Positions 46,087 to 57,494 of a DNA stretch of 64,000 nucleotides are shown piece after piece (position 1 is the stretch's first letter; each line of letters opens with the position of its first letter). The stretch lies in contig OW240912.1 of assembly GCA_933207985.1 (NCBI GenBank), positions 107,368,372 through 107,432,371 of the forward strand. Reading direction: 5' to 3'. The DNA is from Pelobates cultripes. Taxonomy: Eukaryota > Chordata > Amphibia > Anura > Pelobatidae. The translations under genes and the position numbers were made by a program. The notes below the pieces were generated by a model. It saw only the letters and a program-made list of their open reading frames with translations. It was not told where the DNA came from and ran no database searches.

Positions 46087-47770
46087 ACTGCTCAAAAAAA
46101 TAAAGGGAACACTTAAACAACACAATGTAACGCCAAGTCAATCACACTTTTGTGAAATCAAACTGTCCACTTAGGAAGCAACACTGAGTGACAATCAATT
46201 TCACATGCTGTTGTGCAAATAGGATAGACAACAGGTGGAAATAATTGTAGGCAATTAGCAAGACACCCCCAATAAAGGAGTGGTTCTGCAGGTGGTGACC
46301 AGAGACCACTTCTCAGTTCCTGTGCTTCCTGGCGGATGTTTTGGTCACTTTTGAATGCTGACGGTGCTTTCACTCTAGTGGTAGCATGAGACTGAGTCTA
46401 CAACCCACACAAGTGGCTCAGGTAGTACAGCTCATCCAGGATGGCACATCAATGCGAGCTGTGGCAAGAAGGATTGCTGTTTCTGTCAGCGTAGTGTCCA
46501 GAGAATGGAGGCACTACCAGGAGACAGGCCAGTACATCAAGAGACGTGGAGGAGGCCGTAGGAGGGCAACAACCCAGGAGCAGGACTGCTACCTCCGCTT
46601 TTGTGCAAGGAGGAACAGGAGGAGCACTGCCAGAGCCCTGCAAAATGACCTCCAGCAGGCCACAAATGTGCACTTGTCTGCTCAAACGGTCAGAAACAGA
46701 CTCCATGAGGGTGGTATGAGGGCCCGACGTCCACAGGTGGGGGTTGTGCTTACAGCCCAACACCGTGCAGGACGTTTGGCATTTGCCAGAGAACACCAAG
46801 ATTGGCAAATTCGCCACTGGCGCCCTGTGCTCTTCACAGATGAAAGCAGGTTCACACTAAGCACATGTTCATGCCATTGTACAGAACACTGGTGAGACCT
46901 CACTTGGAGTATTGTACACAGTACTGGAGACCGTATCTTCAGAAGGATATTGATACCTTAGAGAGGGTTCAGAGAAGGGCTACTAAACTGGTTCATGGAT
47001 TATGGGATAAAACTTACCAGGAAAGGTTAAAGGATCTTAACATGTATAGCTTGGAGGAAAGACGAGACAGGGGGGATATGATAGAAACATTTAAATATAT
47101 AAAGGAATCAACACAGTAAAGGAGGAGACTATATTTAAAAGAAGAAAAACTACCACAACAAGAGGACATAGTCTTAAATTAGAGGGACAAAGGTTTAAAA
47201 TAATATCAGGAAGTATTACTTTACTGAGAGGGTAGTGGATGCATGGAATAGCCTTCCAGCTGAAGTGGTAGAGGTTAACACAGTAAAGGAGTTTAAGCAT
47301 GCGTGGGATAGGCATAAGGCTATCCTAACTATAAGATAAGACTAGGGACTAATGAAAGTATTTAGAAAATTGGGCAGACTAGATGGGCCGAATGGTTCTT
47401 ATCTGCCGTCACATTCTATGTTTCTATGTTTCTATGTTTCTATGTGACAGACGTGACGCCGTGGAGAACGTTCTGCTGCCTGCAACATCCTCCAGCATGA
47501 CCAGTTTGTCAGTGGGTCAGTAATGGTGTGGGGTGGCATTTCTTTGGGGGGCTGCACAGCCCTCCATGTGCTCGCCAGAGGTAGCCTAACTGCCATTAGG
47601 TACCGAGATGAGATCCTCAAACCCCTTGTGAGACCATATGCTGGGGCGGTTGGCCCTGGATTCCTCCTAATGCAAGACAATGCTAGACCTCATGTGGCTG
47701 GAGTGTGTCAGCAGTTCCTGCAAGACGAAGGCATTGATGCTATGGACTGGCCCGCCCGTTCCCCAGATCT
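46085..47770 (+). pseudogene. Tc1-like transposon, split by CR1 and 3'-truncated
   Basis: The left terminal repeat (CACTGCTCAAAAAAATAAAG at 46086) and 5' region of a widespread vertebrate Tc1-like family are present. The transposase reads open from ATG 46386: HTH region ([20 protein letters not shown]), RRGGGRRR linker, then the first catalytic Asp in [11 protein letters not shown] (about 46830-46862). A CR1-like LINE is inserted at about 46869-47443. Coding resumes with MVWGGISLGG (47523-47552), the second Asp in LLMQDNARPHV (about 47667-47699) and WPARSPDL (47749-47772). The sequence stops there, before the catalytic Glu, and the right terminal repeat is gone. Non-functional. Confidence 0.92.
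46869..47443 (+). mobile_element. CR1-like LINE 3' end inserted in Tc1
   Basis: 5'-truncated copy encoding the C-terminal end of the reverse-transcriptase ORF ([17 protein letters not shown]...). It ends in four TTTCTATG-like octamers, the 3' microsatellite style of CR1 elements. Almost identical to 59945-60500, with single-base deletions near 47105 and 47203. This points to recent activity of the family. Confidence 0.9.
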
Positions 47771-48296
47771 AATATATGGAGGGCACAAGCATCACAGAAT
47801 GTCATGAATGTAATTTATTACTTTCTTACACCAATAACAATATGTGTATTTGCCATTTGAATGCAGTTGTGTGTTTGTATATACTGTTGCCATTGAAATT
47901 CAGTGGTGTATTTGTGTGTAGTATTGGTGTTTGAATTATGTTGTGTGTATGTGTCCTTTGTTGGTGTTTGAAAGCAGGGGCATATTTGTGTGCAATGTGG
48001 ATGTCTGAATGCAGGTGTGTATTTGTGTGTAGTATTGGCATTTGGATGCTGGTATGTATGCACTGCCATGCACACACTGCATGATACAGACACTGACACA
48101 CACACACACACACACTCTGACACAGATATGCATGCACACATGTACATGTACACTTACACACATAAAGATACACAGGTTCACATACACACTTACAGATATA
48201 TACACTGACACAGATATGTACACATATTCAGATAGATAGATACATACATACATACATACACAGAGACACACACATATAAGCAACAATTACATAGTT
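47771..48296. repeat. 37-bp satellite and CA-rich array (second locus)
   Basis: Reverse-complement counterpart of 25262-25770: units with GGTGTATTTGTGTGTAGTAT at about 37-bp spacing (47860-48060), followed by CA-rich and GATA/CATA DNA. Its left junction cuts the Tc1 gene at 47770. Confidence 0.82.
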
Positions 48297-49283
48297 ACCT
48301 CCTGGCTTCCCTGTGGTACAATGGGAGCTGGCTGGCCAAAGTAGGTATTTCTTAATTGAATTGTACTTGTTGTCTTAATGCATTATCTCTATAATGCATA
48401 AAATAGGTGCTAAATTTACACTGGGTGTCCCTTTAAAATGTAACGTGATTACAGATGTCCAAGTTTCTAGTTACATGTATTACAAAATAAATGTTAATTT
48501 AGATGGCTGATATAAAACAACATTCGACTGGTATGGGGTATGATCCAAGCTATGGCAGTTGGAGACCTGACTAACTAGAGCTAGAGTCTGTGGTTCCAGG
48601 CTTCACGCTCCGCTCCTGTGCTTGCATACCTGCACATATCCCAACAGGCTGGGAGGTAGTGACCTGAAGTCACTCCTCCCAGCAGGCCATGGGGGGAAAC
48701 TAATGTTGGTGTAGATTAAACTGTATTGAATCATTGAAACTAAGACCCCTCTCGCTGGTCAAATTTGTGAGCTCCACTGGCCATTTAACTCCTTTTTCAT
48801 GACAACCATGTGCTATAGGAATGTTTATCAGTCTCTGGAATGCTGATGTAATGCTGACAATAAAATGGTAGAGTCCCTTCAGTCCTCCCTTTCACTGACT
48901 GTATGCATAATGTTACCCAGTGTAACTTTCTGTACTGTTTGAAAGCATTGTTTGAACATACATTTTCTGAAAATTTACATTCATTATATCAGTAACTAGT
49001 GATTTCTGGCAGAGAAATTCATGAATTCATCTGCAGACAGGTAATCCTAATTCGAGTATAAATGAGGGTGAGTGGGCTTTATGGATCAGATTTCATACTA
49101 AAAAATACATGAAAATAAAAATGGTTATACTTTTGGTATTGGAGAGGTTAATGGCAAATGCATAAATACATTCTTACATTTAATGGTAAAAAGGTTCATT
49201 GCACAAAATACAGAATTCACAGGACTGTTGACGGTCTTAATCCATTCAAATAGAAATGGAAACAGGATAAGAGTTTATCAATC
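48297..49283. other. No gene; MITE end fragment at 48340-48437
   Basis: 48380-48437 reversed matches 51164-51245 (AAAGGGACACCCAG end). 48650-48682 is a short palindrome (CTGGGAGG...CCTCCCAG). Otherwise unassigned. Confidence 0.55.
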
Positions 49284-49735
49284 CTTTAAGGAAGACTCCA
49301 AACACATAAAGCACTTCAGCTTGCTAAAGTTATTCATGTGTGAAGTGTGTGTACTTATTTTTTACATTTTTGAAAGTGTGATAATTTCAGTCAGCTTAAA
49401 TGAACCTTGTTACAGCCTCCAGCTGTCAATCAGACTGTAAGTCCTGCTACTTCTGCTAAGGAAGTAAGAGTAGGAGGCAGGCAAATACCCAGAGCACCTG
49501 TCTTGCAAAGACTTATTAATGAGCTGTAATTGGCTGTAATGATCTGTAATACAGATCATGGCTCATAGAGAAGTCTGTTTTTGGACAGCCGAAGAAATTC
49601 TAGTCTGGGGAAGCACAAATACTAAATCTGCATCTGTGGCAGGCCAAGGTTTCCTATACCTTCAAAGAAAACAATGCAAAACAAATTAAATGCATAATTT
49701 TTTAAAAACAAAATTAATGGAGTGTTCCTTTACAA
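49284..49735. mobile_element. TTAA-type MITE, family C
   Basis: Starts TTTAAGGAAGACTCCAAACA and ends GGAGTGTTCCTTTA, giving terminal repeats of the form TAAAGGAACACTCC. Shares the internal start ACATAAAGCACTTC with 30329-30780. Non-coding. Confidence 0.7.
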
Positions 49736-50538
49736 ATTACATTCCCAGTCTATACACGGGAGGTCTTAGTTATGTTATAGAAGGAATTGACAGAGAGCTG
49801 AGATGACCTATTATTAACTTGAGGAAGATAATTACTTTTATTTATAGCTTTACTTTATTTTTTTTAAATTAATTTTTTTCAATTCAATAGCAATAGCATC
49901 TCCTGCAGTAGTAGTTCAAATCTAAGGCCACAATAGCTGAATTGGAACCTAAAAAACATTCTTCAAATCAGCAATGCTTCTACTTTGACTATTTTGGCCT
50001 TAAACTTGAAATGCACTTTGTACTTTGAATTCTCACTTTTATGAATAACCTTGAAACTGTTCTTCAAATGATGATACTGCTCAAGGTTGTCTAAGTACTG
50101 AGGTTTGATTACAAAACCCTACTGATCACGTATTACATTTAGGTATATTGTAAGTGAATCGCTGGCATAGAGCACGATATGGAATGAAAATCCTTAATCA
50201 CACCTGATGCTGCTTGTTTAGTATCGACTGTTAGCGTAGCCTTAAGCCCTTTTGAATTGAGTGCGTGTAAAGGAGGGGACAGGCTGTGTCATGTTTATGC
50301 TTTTCATGTAGAGTAGAAGGTATCTCACGTTTTCATGCTTTGTATGTTAGATATTTTTTCCCAGTAGGATATGTGCAGTAATATTTTAAATACCAGGAAA
50401 TGTTTAGCTCAAATATATCAATGATTAATCATTTCAGCCTCAAATGTTAAGCCCTCCAACAGGAAAGTGTGTCATCAACACAAAATTTGCAGCAGCACTG
50501 TACTAAATACTAAATCAGTTTATGTGGATTTTATATTT
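49736..50538. other. No gene seen
   Basis: AT-rich, unassigned. Confidence 0.6.
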
Positions 50539-50995
50539 TTAAAGGGACACTGTAGGCACCCAGACCACTCAACCTAATTGAAGTGGTCTGGGTGCAATGT
50601 CCCTTTTGCACCTAGTGCTGCAATGTAAAACACTGCAGTTCCAGAGAACTGCCATGTTTACATTGCAGCTCTAAGTCTGCCTATAGTGGCTGTCTACTAG
50701 ACAGTCACTAGAGGGCTTCCTGTATCGAAACGGACCTTTGGTCCAGTATCTGACGCTGGACGTCCTCACGCTCTGTATGAGGACCTCCGGCGTCAGATTT
50801 TTCCCTACAGGAAAGCATTGATACCAGGCAGAGGGGGCGGAGTTTGGAACCCACGCTCGGCGCTGGGAAAAAGTGAGTAAGGAGTTTTATACCCTTTATT
50901 CATCCGGGTGGAGGGCACAAATGGAGGGGGAGGCAGAGGGAGCTACAGTGCCAGGAATACAGCATTGTATTCCTGGCACTATAGTATCCCTTTAA
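50539..50995. mobile_element. TTAA MITE, family E, complete
   Basis: Bounded by TTAA at 50539-50542 and 50992-50995. The left end folds as GCACCCAGACCACT with AGTGGTCTGGGTGC, and the right end as CAGTGCCAGGAATACA with TGTATTCCTGGCACT. Non-coding; related to 41851-42289. Confidence 0.9.
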
Positions 50996-52035
50996 GATGT
51001 AGTTCTAGATCGAGTTAGGCAGTTCATCAACAACTATAGCTTGATTCATATCACATACCAGTCAAATGTAGCTTTTTGTCAGTCATCTAAATTAGTATTT
51101 ATTTTATAATAAATGTACCGGTAACTAGGAATTTGGACATCTGCAATTCAAGTTAGATTTTAAAGGGACACCCAGGGTGATTTTAGCATCTATTGTATGC
51201 ATTACAGAGATGGTGCATTAAGAAAACAAATGCATAAAATTAATAAATGCCTATGTTTGCTGTACACTCTGTGTTTTAATCATTCTTCGAATCCTTTGGT
51301 ACATTTCAGATTGTGGCTAAAATCTTTCAGCCACTCCTGGACATTCCATTAATTTGTAAGTGAGGATTACTTAGTACATTCACATGTCATTTCTCATTCA
51401 AGTAGTTTTAGATAGAATAGAGATAGTCATTAACGTGAAAAAAGGACACTCTAAGTGCCACAGAACGTTGCCGGTGCCAGTTTAATCCTCCCGCTGTCTT
51501 ATGTGTAACTAATTTATCAAAAATAAAAAGAGGCTTTAAAACAGAGCAAACAAACAAGGTTATTCACTAAACACCAGATTTTGTCTGGATGGACAATCCA
51601 GCATAGCCCCCAAAATCGGTGTCCCAAAAAACATGAGTCAGGTGGGAAAGGGTAAAGAAGCAGGCTAGTATTCCCACAACTGGTACCGCCAAAATTACTG
51701 GTAGGTCAGCCTTGCATCAATGCAAGCTAGGCCGTGTGTCAATCAAGCAGGTCAGCCCATAAGGGCAGATCATGCAGGGAGCACTGTTTCAGTGGCATGA
51801 AATCCTTGAAAATTGCAGAATTCTGACCGGAATGGCAATGTTTATATTTACTAAAGCCAACCATTTGCTTACTTACTAGCCTGCCCATTAAATAGTTTTA
51901 AAAAAAATAATTAAAGTTTGAAAAAAGCATATGGGGGTCAATGGGTCAAATATTGAAAACTAGCAAGTAGTAAGCCATTGTTGCCCAATCACTAGAAAGG
52001 CCCCATTCCATGGGGATAGCACCTTTAAAATAACA
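50996..52035. other. No gene; MITE end fragment at 51164-51245
   Basis: 51164 starts AAAGGGACACCCAGGGTGAT, matching 48437 reversed. 51690-51790 resembles 8560-8660. The rest is unassigned. Confidence 0.55.
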
Positions 52036-52635
52036 GATTGGTAAGAAGCCATACAGCTTGAATTAGTACTATCTATTATAATGTAATCAGAATCATTAAG
52101 AACTTACATTTTGCTATTAAAGGGACTCTCACAATCTGTTTTCCTGGCACTGCAGGTCCCCTCTCCCTCCACTAGAGGGCACTTCCGTGTCTATAGCACA
52201 GGTTTTCTGTGCTAGAGCGTCGCTGGACGTCCTCACGCTGTGTGAGGACCTCCAGTGTCACTCAATTCCCCATAGGAAAGCATTGAAAAGCATTTTCAAT
52301 GCTTTCCTATGGAGAGCTCTAATGCGCGTGCACGGCATTGCCGTGTATGCGCATTAGGTCTCCCTGGCCGGCCGGCGGGGTCAGTCTCGCCCACTGGCTA
52401 ACGTAAGGAACGGGAGGAGCGACGGCGACCCGAAACCACCGACGAGGGACATCAGCGGGGGTCTCACCCCTTCAGCAACCGGGGATGGGAGGGAGAGGGG
52501 ACTTGCAGTTCCAGGAAAACTGATTGTTTTCCTGGCACTGGAGAGTCCCTTTAATAGCAAAATGTAAGTTCTTAATGATTCTGATTACATTATAATAGAT
52601 AATACTAATTCAAGCTGTATGGCTTCTTACCAATC
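52036..52635. mobile_element. TTAA MITE, family B, inserted at the centre of a palindrome
   Basis: The MITE is 52117-52554 with TTAA at both ends. The flanking arms 52036-52116 and 52555-52635 are each 81 bp and reverse-complementary with about one mismatch. With the MITE and one TTAA removed, the target is a 166-bp palindrome centred on TTAA (GCTATTAATAGC). The MITE's left terminal hairpin has a small deletion compared with 27507. Confidence 0.88.
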
Positions 52636-53417
52636 CTCAGTTTTTAATTTTACATTATCATCTTGTATTAATCAATTAAAATTTTAGCAATTTTTGAATT
52701 GATAAAATGTTTCATTTTAAATAACGTTTAATTATTACATTTGTTCTTGCACTCAAAATTATAGTATTTTTTAATGTAATCATTTAACTTATTATTACAG
52801 TTTTCTCTTCCATAGTTTCATATCTGAAATATTTGTGGCTTGAACACATTGGTGAAACCAGTAAAGGTTGCTCCATCCACCATGACCACTTCTGCTTGAA
52901 ACACATATATATTTGCACTTTTGTGCCAGGGGCACAGGGGCTATTTGCACCCCCGACACACGTAACTTAAGCGTAACGTAATTACACGGAACGTAACTAC
53001 ACGGAACTCTCTTCTGGGCAGCTTAATATTAATTCTGAGCAAAAATTAGCGAGCCTACAAAGGGAAGCTTCAGTATCCACCCTCTCTCTGCCACAGTCCG
53101 TGTAGTATTCGGTTGTTTTATGGATTATGCATTTATATATCACCCCATGTCCACCACTAGCACTCTTTCCCTTTGCCGACTGAGAGCCTGTGCATGCTCT
53201 CTGAGCTAGGGAGAACAGTCCAATCAAATGTGTCTCTATGAGAAACATTTAATTGGACCTCACAAAAAAGGCAGTCAAGTTTATGGAGGTATGGAAACCA
53301 GCATGTGAAGCTTTGCCCGGCACTGGATACCAGGTAAGTTTACTCTTAGTTTACATGGGGCGCCTAATTGCTAATGCCCAACAGGGCATTTCAAAGTGAA
53401 AATTAGATGTATTTTAA
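52636..53417. other. No gene seen
   Basis: AT-rich DNA; the minus-strand open frame 52997-53248 shows no recognisable domain. Confidence 0.5.
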
Positions 53418-54411
53418 TAGAGTTGGAGTAAAAAAGAGAACAAGGAACACAACGTTCCAAGTCCCTGTATAGCCGCCGCACCCACCACCTCAAAACCTCC
53501 CCAAAAGGGGGGCAGTGGCTGCAGGGGTCACGCAGAGACCAACGTACCAGTATGAGACTCCAGCTGTCTCAGAGGGGCTTAACCCCAAATATAAACACAA
53601 GAACAGAGAAATATGCCGACCGTCTCAATTATATGAATGAAACTTACTGCATTGACTGGAAGAAATATATCTATGTATAGTGCGATGTTCCAAATATAGA
53701 GCCTGGCTATTAGAAATAATATGGTCAGAGACCCTAATTAAACAAAGTATATACAAATGAACCTACAATCCTATGCCAGCCCAGGGTGGTATAGATCAAG
53801 ATCAGGGGGCCCCTGACGAAGGTGCATCTCTCTGCACCGAAACGTACGTTGGGCGTTTTTTCTGCACTGGGCACTGGTGTTTGGAGCACCATGATCACCA
53901 TCTAATTTAACTTTATTTTATATCGTTTTCTTCTTTTCTTTCCTATGCCTATCTAGCTAGCTTTACAGGGAGAGAGGCTTTATTAATGCTAATTATCAGT
54001 CTGGTTTTGACTGATTTTTTACTTCTATTTTCAGTCCTTATCTCTCTCTGTTTTTCTTAATATGTTTCTAGTGTGACCAGGATACTTCCTAGGATGCATG
54101 GATTATAGAGACTTAGCTACTGTATACTCCTATCCCTATAGCAGATCACAATAAAGCTTAATTATAAGGGGGAGTGAGGTTATCTTTTTTACTACCTCTT
54201 GATCTATACCACCCTGGGCTGGCATAGGATTGTAGGTTCATTTGTATATACTTTGTTTAATTAGGGTCTCTGACCATATTATTTCTAATAGCCAGGCTCT
54301 ATATTTGGAACATCGCACTAAACATAGATATATTTCTTCCAGTCAATGCAGTAAGTTTCATTCATATAATTGAGACGGTCTGCATATTTCTCTGTTCTAG
54401 AGTTGGAGTAA
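53418..54411 (+). mobile_element. Penelope-like non-autonomous element, 14-bp TSD, 200-bp inverted arms
   Basis: The direct repeat TAGAGTTGGAGTAA at 53418-53431 and 54398-54411 bounds the insertion. Arms 53601-53800 and 54198-54397 are near-perfect reverse complements. A hammerhead-ribozyme-like motif (53809-53854) sits directly after the left arm. Penelope-like elements are known for long, variable TSDs, inverted or direct pseudo-LTRs and hammerhead motifs. No reverse transcriptase is encoded here, so membership is inferred. Confidence 0.7.
53809..53854 (+). ncRNA. Hammerhead-ribozyme-like motif (type I layout)
   Basis: In order: GCCC (53809-53812), CTGACGA core box (53813-53819), one extra A, stem II GGTGCA/TGCACC with loop TCTCTC (53821-53838), GAAA (53839-53842), minimal stem III A-C/G-T around GTAC, then the GTT cleavage triplet (ending 53850) and GGGC (53851-53854), which pairs with the initial GCCC. 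All core boxes of a hammerhead are exact. The unpaired A at 53820 between the core and stem II is unusual and may reduce or abolish cleavage. Confidence 0.5.
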
Positions 54412-55449
54412 TCCTTTAAAGAAAAAATCTTGGTTGGCTATGGCAAAACTGACTATTTTAACAGAACAGAGTGGAGATTTAGTGCTGTCACAGGGATACA
54501 CAAAACTGTTCACCATTAAAATTAGTGGCAGGGCTTTTTACAAACTCCAATATTATCATAAATTGACCAGGGAATGGCATCTTCAAGGCCAAATTAGTCA
54601 TTGGAGTAGCGCCTTGATAAAATCTCCAATGGTATTTGTAACAAACAGAGGAAAATGAAAATTAATATAGTGCAGTATGTAATACAATTCTTCAATCAGA
54701 AGAAAAAGAGATGCACTTACAAGAGGCTGATAATAGAATGGATTCAAGGTAAGTAAAACATTTTGTTTTTTTTTTTTTTTTTACTGTTTTGCATTTACCA
54801 GCTCATTCAAATCAGATAAAATTGCGAAATCAATATTATGCCTTGTGTCCAAGACTTCAAAATAATAAATGCAAATTTACTAACAGATTTACACATGATA
54901 TTCTAACATGTGTTGAAGTGTGAAATTTAATTTCATAGAAAACATTGTGGGTTTCATCCCTAATCACTCACAGGAAATGTAGCATCAGATTACACCCTTA
55001 AGATACAAAAAAATGAATTAAGAAATTCTTTCAAATCTTAACAGTCAGCACAGAAATGTATCAGGGTGTTGTCATGTTATACATGGAATGCAAAATATAT
55101 TTTTTCAACTTTGTTCCAATTTGACACATTACTCAACTGAATTGCCGAATACCATCGTTTCTTAATAATGCTTATGGGAAATACAATTTTAACCTGCTTG
55201 ACTTTGAACAGAGCCTGTTTTTGGCTGTTGATTACCTGGGTGTGATATCATGATGCATGGTAAAGGCAGACAAAGTAAGAAACCACGCCAGGAAAGGGTT
55301 GTAACAGTATACCACAATATTGTGTTAGTATAAATAATAATAGTTACATACACGTATGTCAAATCGGTGTACACTGGTATATGTTGACTTTTAAAACCTC
55401 AAACAAAGAAAAAAGAGGAACAACCAATAATGTAAAATGTTACAATAAA
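54412..55449. other. No gene seen
   Basis: Unassigned; poly-T tract at about 54765-54782. Confidence 0.6.
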
Positions 55450-55573
55450 TTAAAGGATCACTATAGGGTCAGGAACACAAACATGTATTCCTGACCCTAT
55501 AGTGTTAAAACCACCATCTAGCCCCCCTGGGCCCCTCATGCCTCCATAAATATAGTAAAAATCTTACTGTATT
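55450..55573. mobile_element. TTAA MITE family A, left part (split by gypsy element)
   Basis: Starts TTAAAGGATCACTATAGGGT and matches 43377-43511 up to CTTACTGTATT, where the LTR begins. The other part is at 60897-61038. Confidence 0.92.
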
Positions 55574-56617
55574 TGTGGCAAAACTAGTGACTTAAGACTA
55601 TCACTATAGGAATATGTTTATATCCCTTTGTTAAGCTGTGAGAACCAAGCATATTGCTGTATTTTCATTTCAGGCGAATGAGAGCATTCGTATGCTGGCG
55701 GCAGGAAAACCCCAGCATTCCTACTGTAGTTTCACGAACAGTGAGTTTCAACACTGTTCGTGAAACGAATGAACTACCGAATGGACGACCACACACAGGA
55801 GGTTGTGTGGCGCCCATTAACTGTTTGCAACATTGTTGCAATCAGTAGTTAAGTGTGTTCCTAGGTGGCCGTCGTTCGGCTACCGACCACGCGGCGGTCG
55901 TCCATCTTGGATCCTTTGTTAGCCCAGCGGTGTTTGGTCGTCGAAAACTGGAACTAAAATTGGCTACTCAACGGCGCGAACACCGCTGGACTTCAAGGCC
56001 GTTCAGGAGCCCCAGTCATTCGGTAGGTTATTCCCTTACAATCAATCAGTGTTTTAAATGTAACTAGGAAATAATAATCCAAGGAAATAAATACAGTATA
56101 CAATAATCCCGGTAGTGTTTCGCGCGGCGTTCGGTTAGTTATGCTGGGATCTGAGCGGTATTCTCACAAACTGTGCACTCAGACCCCGGCTATCTACCGA
56201 ACGTCCATTCGTTTAACTGAAGGGAATATTATGGAAATTATGTATTTTAATATAAAATGTAAGTTCTGCTGCACGGAGGGATAATCCACTTAGCTGTATA
56301 TTCTAGGAGTGTCCCTCTCGTGCAGCAGTGCATGATGGGAGAAATGTATGTGTTGTTCAGTTCCCCATGTAGTCCCCTACTGTACCAACCCTGGAATGTC
56401 AGTAGGGAAACCCCTTGCATGGGGAATCCCATAAATACAGTGCCCTGTGAATAAAACCTCAGTTGACTCCCAGCCTATGTGTTGTCTAGTTCTTGGGAGG
56501 GAAGAATTCTTACAACGCTACCGGGATTATTGTATGCTGTATTTATTTCCTTGGATTATTTTATGCTATTCCTGTACCCAGTGGAGATACTGTGGATTAT
56601 ACTACCTCTCCGCTACA
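55574..56617 (+). mobile_element. 5' LTR of gypsy element
   Basis: About 1044 bp, beginning TGTGGC and ending GCTACA, an imperfect inverted terminal hexamer. A TATA-like ATAAATA (about 56430-56436) and AATAAA (56450-56455) lie near the right end. A primer-binding-site candidate TGGTGGCAAGCGACGGGA starts at 56620, two bases after the LTR; TGG matches the complement of a tRNA CCA end. The left boundary abuts the interrupted MITE, supporting the LTR start. No 3' LTR exists, because the element's right part is deleted. Confidence 0.8.
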
Positions 56618-56759
56618 ATTGGTGGCAAGCGACGGGATTGAAACTACACAGCAAAGCAACGGTCGGCAAAAATTGAAACGAATAGAGGAGAAAGAGCAGC
56701 AATTTGGGAGTTAACCCATTCGGATGAAACCAGAGCCTGGAACACGTGGAAACCCACGA

Positions 56760-57490
56760 ACGGACGGTGAATGGGAACAAATTATGCTCTTTTGAAACAA
56801 AGCACACTAAAATAATTACTTGAAGCAAGAGGAGCAATAGCCAGCAACAAGGCGAAGGCTATCTTGATTGCAGAGCTAATGGTGCTGCAGCACCTCCAAT
56901 GGAGGAAGATTAACGTGATTTCGCAAAAGAATTCAGGAGCAGGATGGCTTTATTCCCAACCCCACCATCTGAAGAGATGGTCAACAGGATCTTCGCAGAT
57001 GTGCAGGAATACATCATGCGCAGAGAAATCAACAAGCCAGAGAAAGAGCCACGACACCGATCAACCTTTTCCCAGGGAAAGCCAAAATTCCCTGCGAAGC
57101 CTTCAAAAGCTATTCAGAGGCTGATGGTGGCGTGGATGACTACCTGCAGGATTTTGAGAGGCTGTGTTTACTACACGACATCAGCGAGGCGGATCGGGTA
57201 CCTCTACTAGCAGGGAGACTATCTGGTCGCACAACAGAAGCGGTACGCTGTGCCTCAGATAACCGGCAAGGGCACCGCCAGGAGGTACATATGGAGGGGA
57301 AAAGGTACAAGGACTTCGTGACTCTGGGGCTACCTTAACACTAGTCCAAAGTCATATGGTACCTAAACCCAATTTAACTGGAGACGCTTTGCTGTACAGG
57401 TAGCAGGGGGTTCGATTTACAAAGTACCTACGGCCAAGGTGCACTTGAATTGGGGAGCGGGGCACGGGATGTGTATGTGGGGATGATGTA
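56760..57490 (+). pseudogene. Gag and protease remnants of gypsy element
   Basis: A leucine-rich LLEARGAIASNKAKAILIAEL segment (about 56818-56880, in fragments) resembles the Gag N-terminus of this element group. EEMVNRIF (about 56970) and YLQDFERLCLLHDISEADRV (57138-57197) with LAGRLSGRT fit a capsid-like region. A protease active-site motif RDSGATLTLVQ is readable at 57317-57349 (Asp codon 57320-57322) but in a different frame from Gag and integrase. Stops, at least two frameshifts and a deletion between capsid and protease (no zinc knuckle was seen) make this part dead. Confidence 0.75.
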
Positions 57491-57494
57491 GGAC

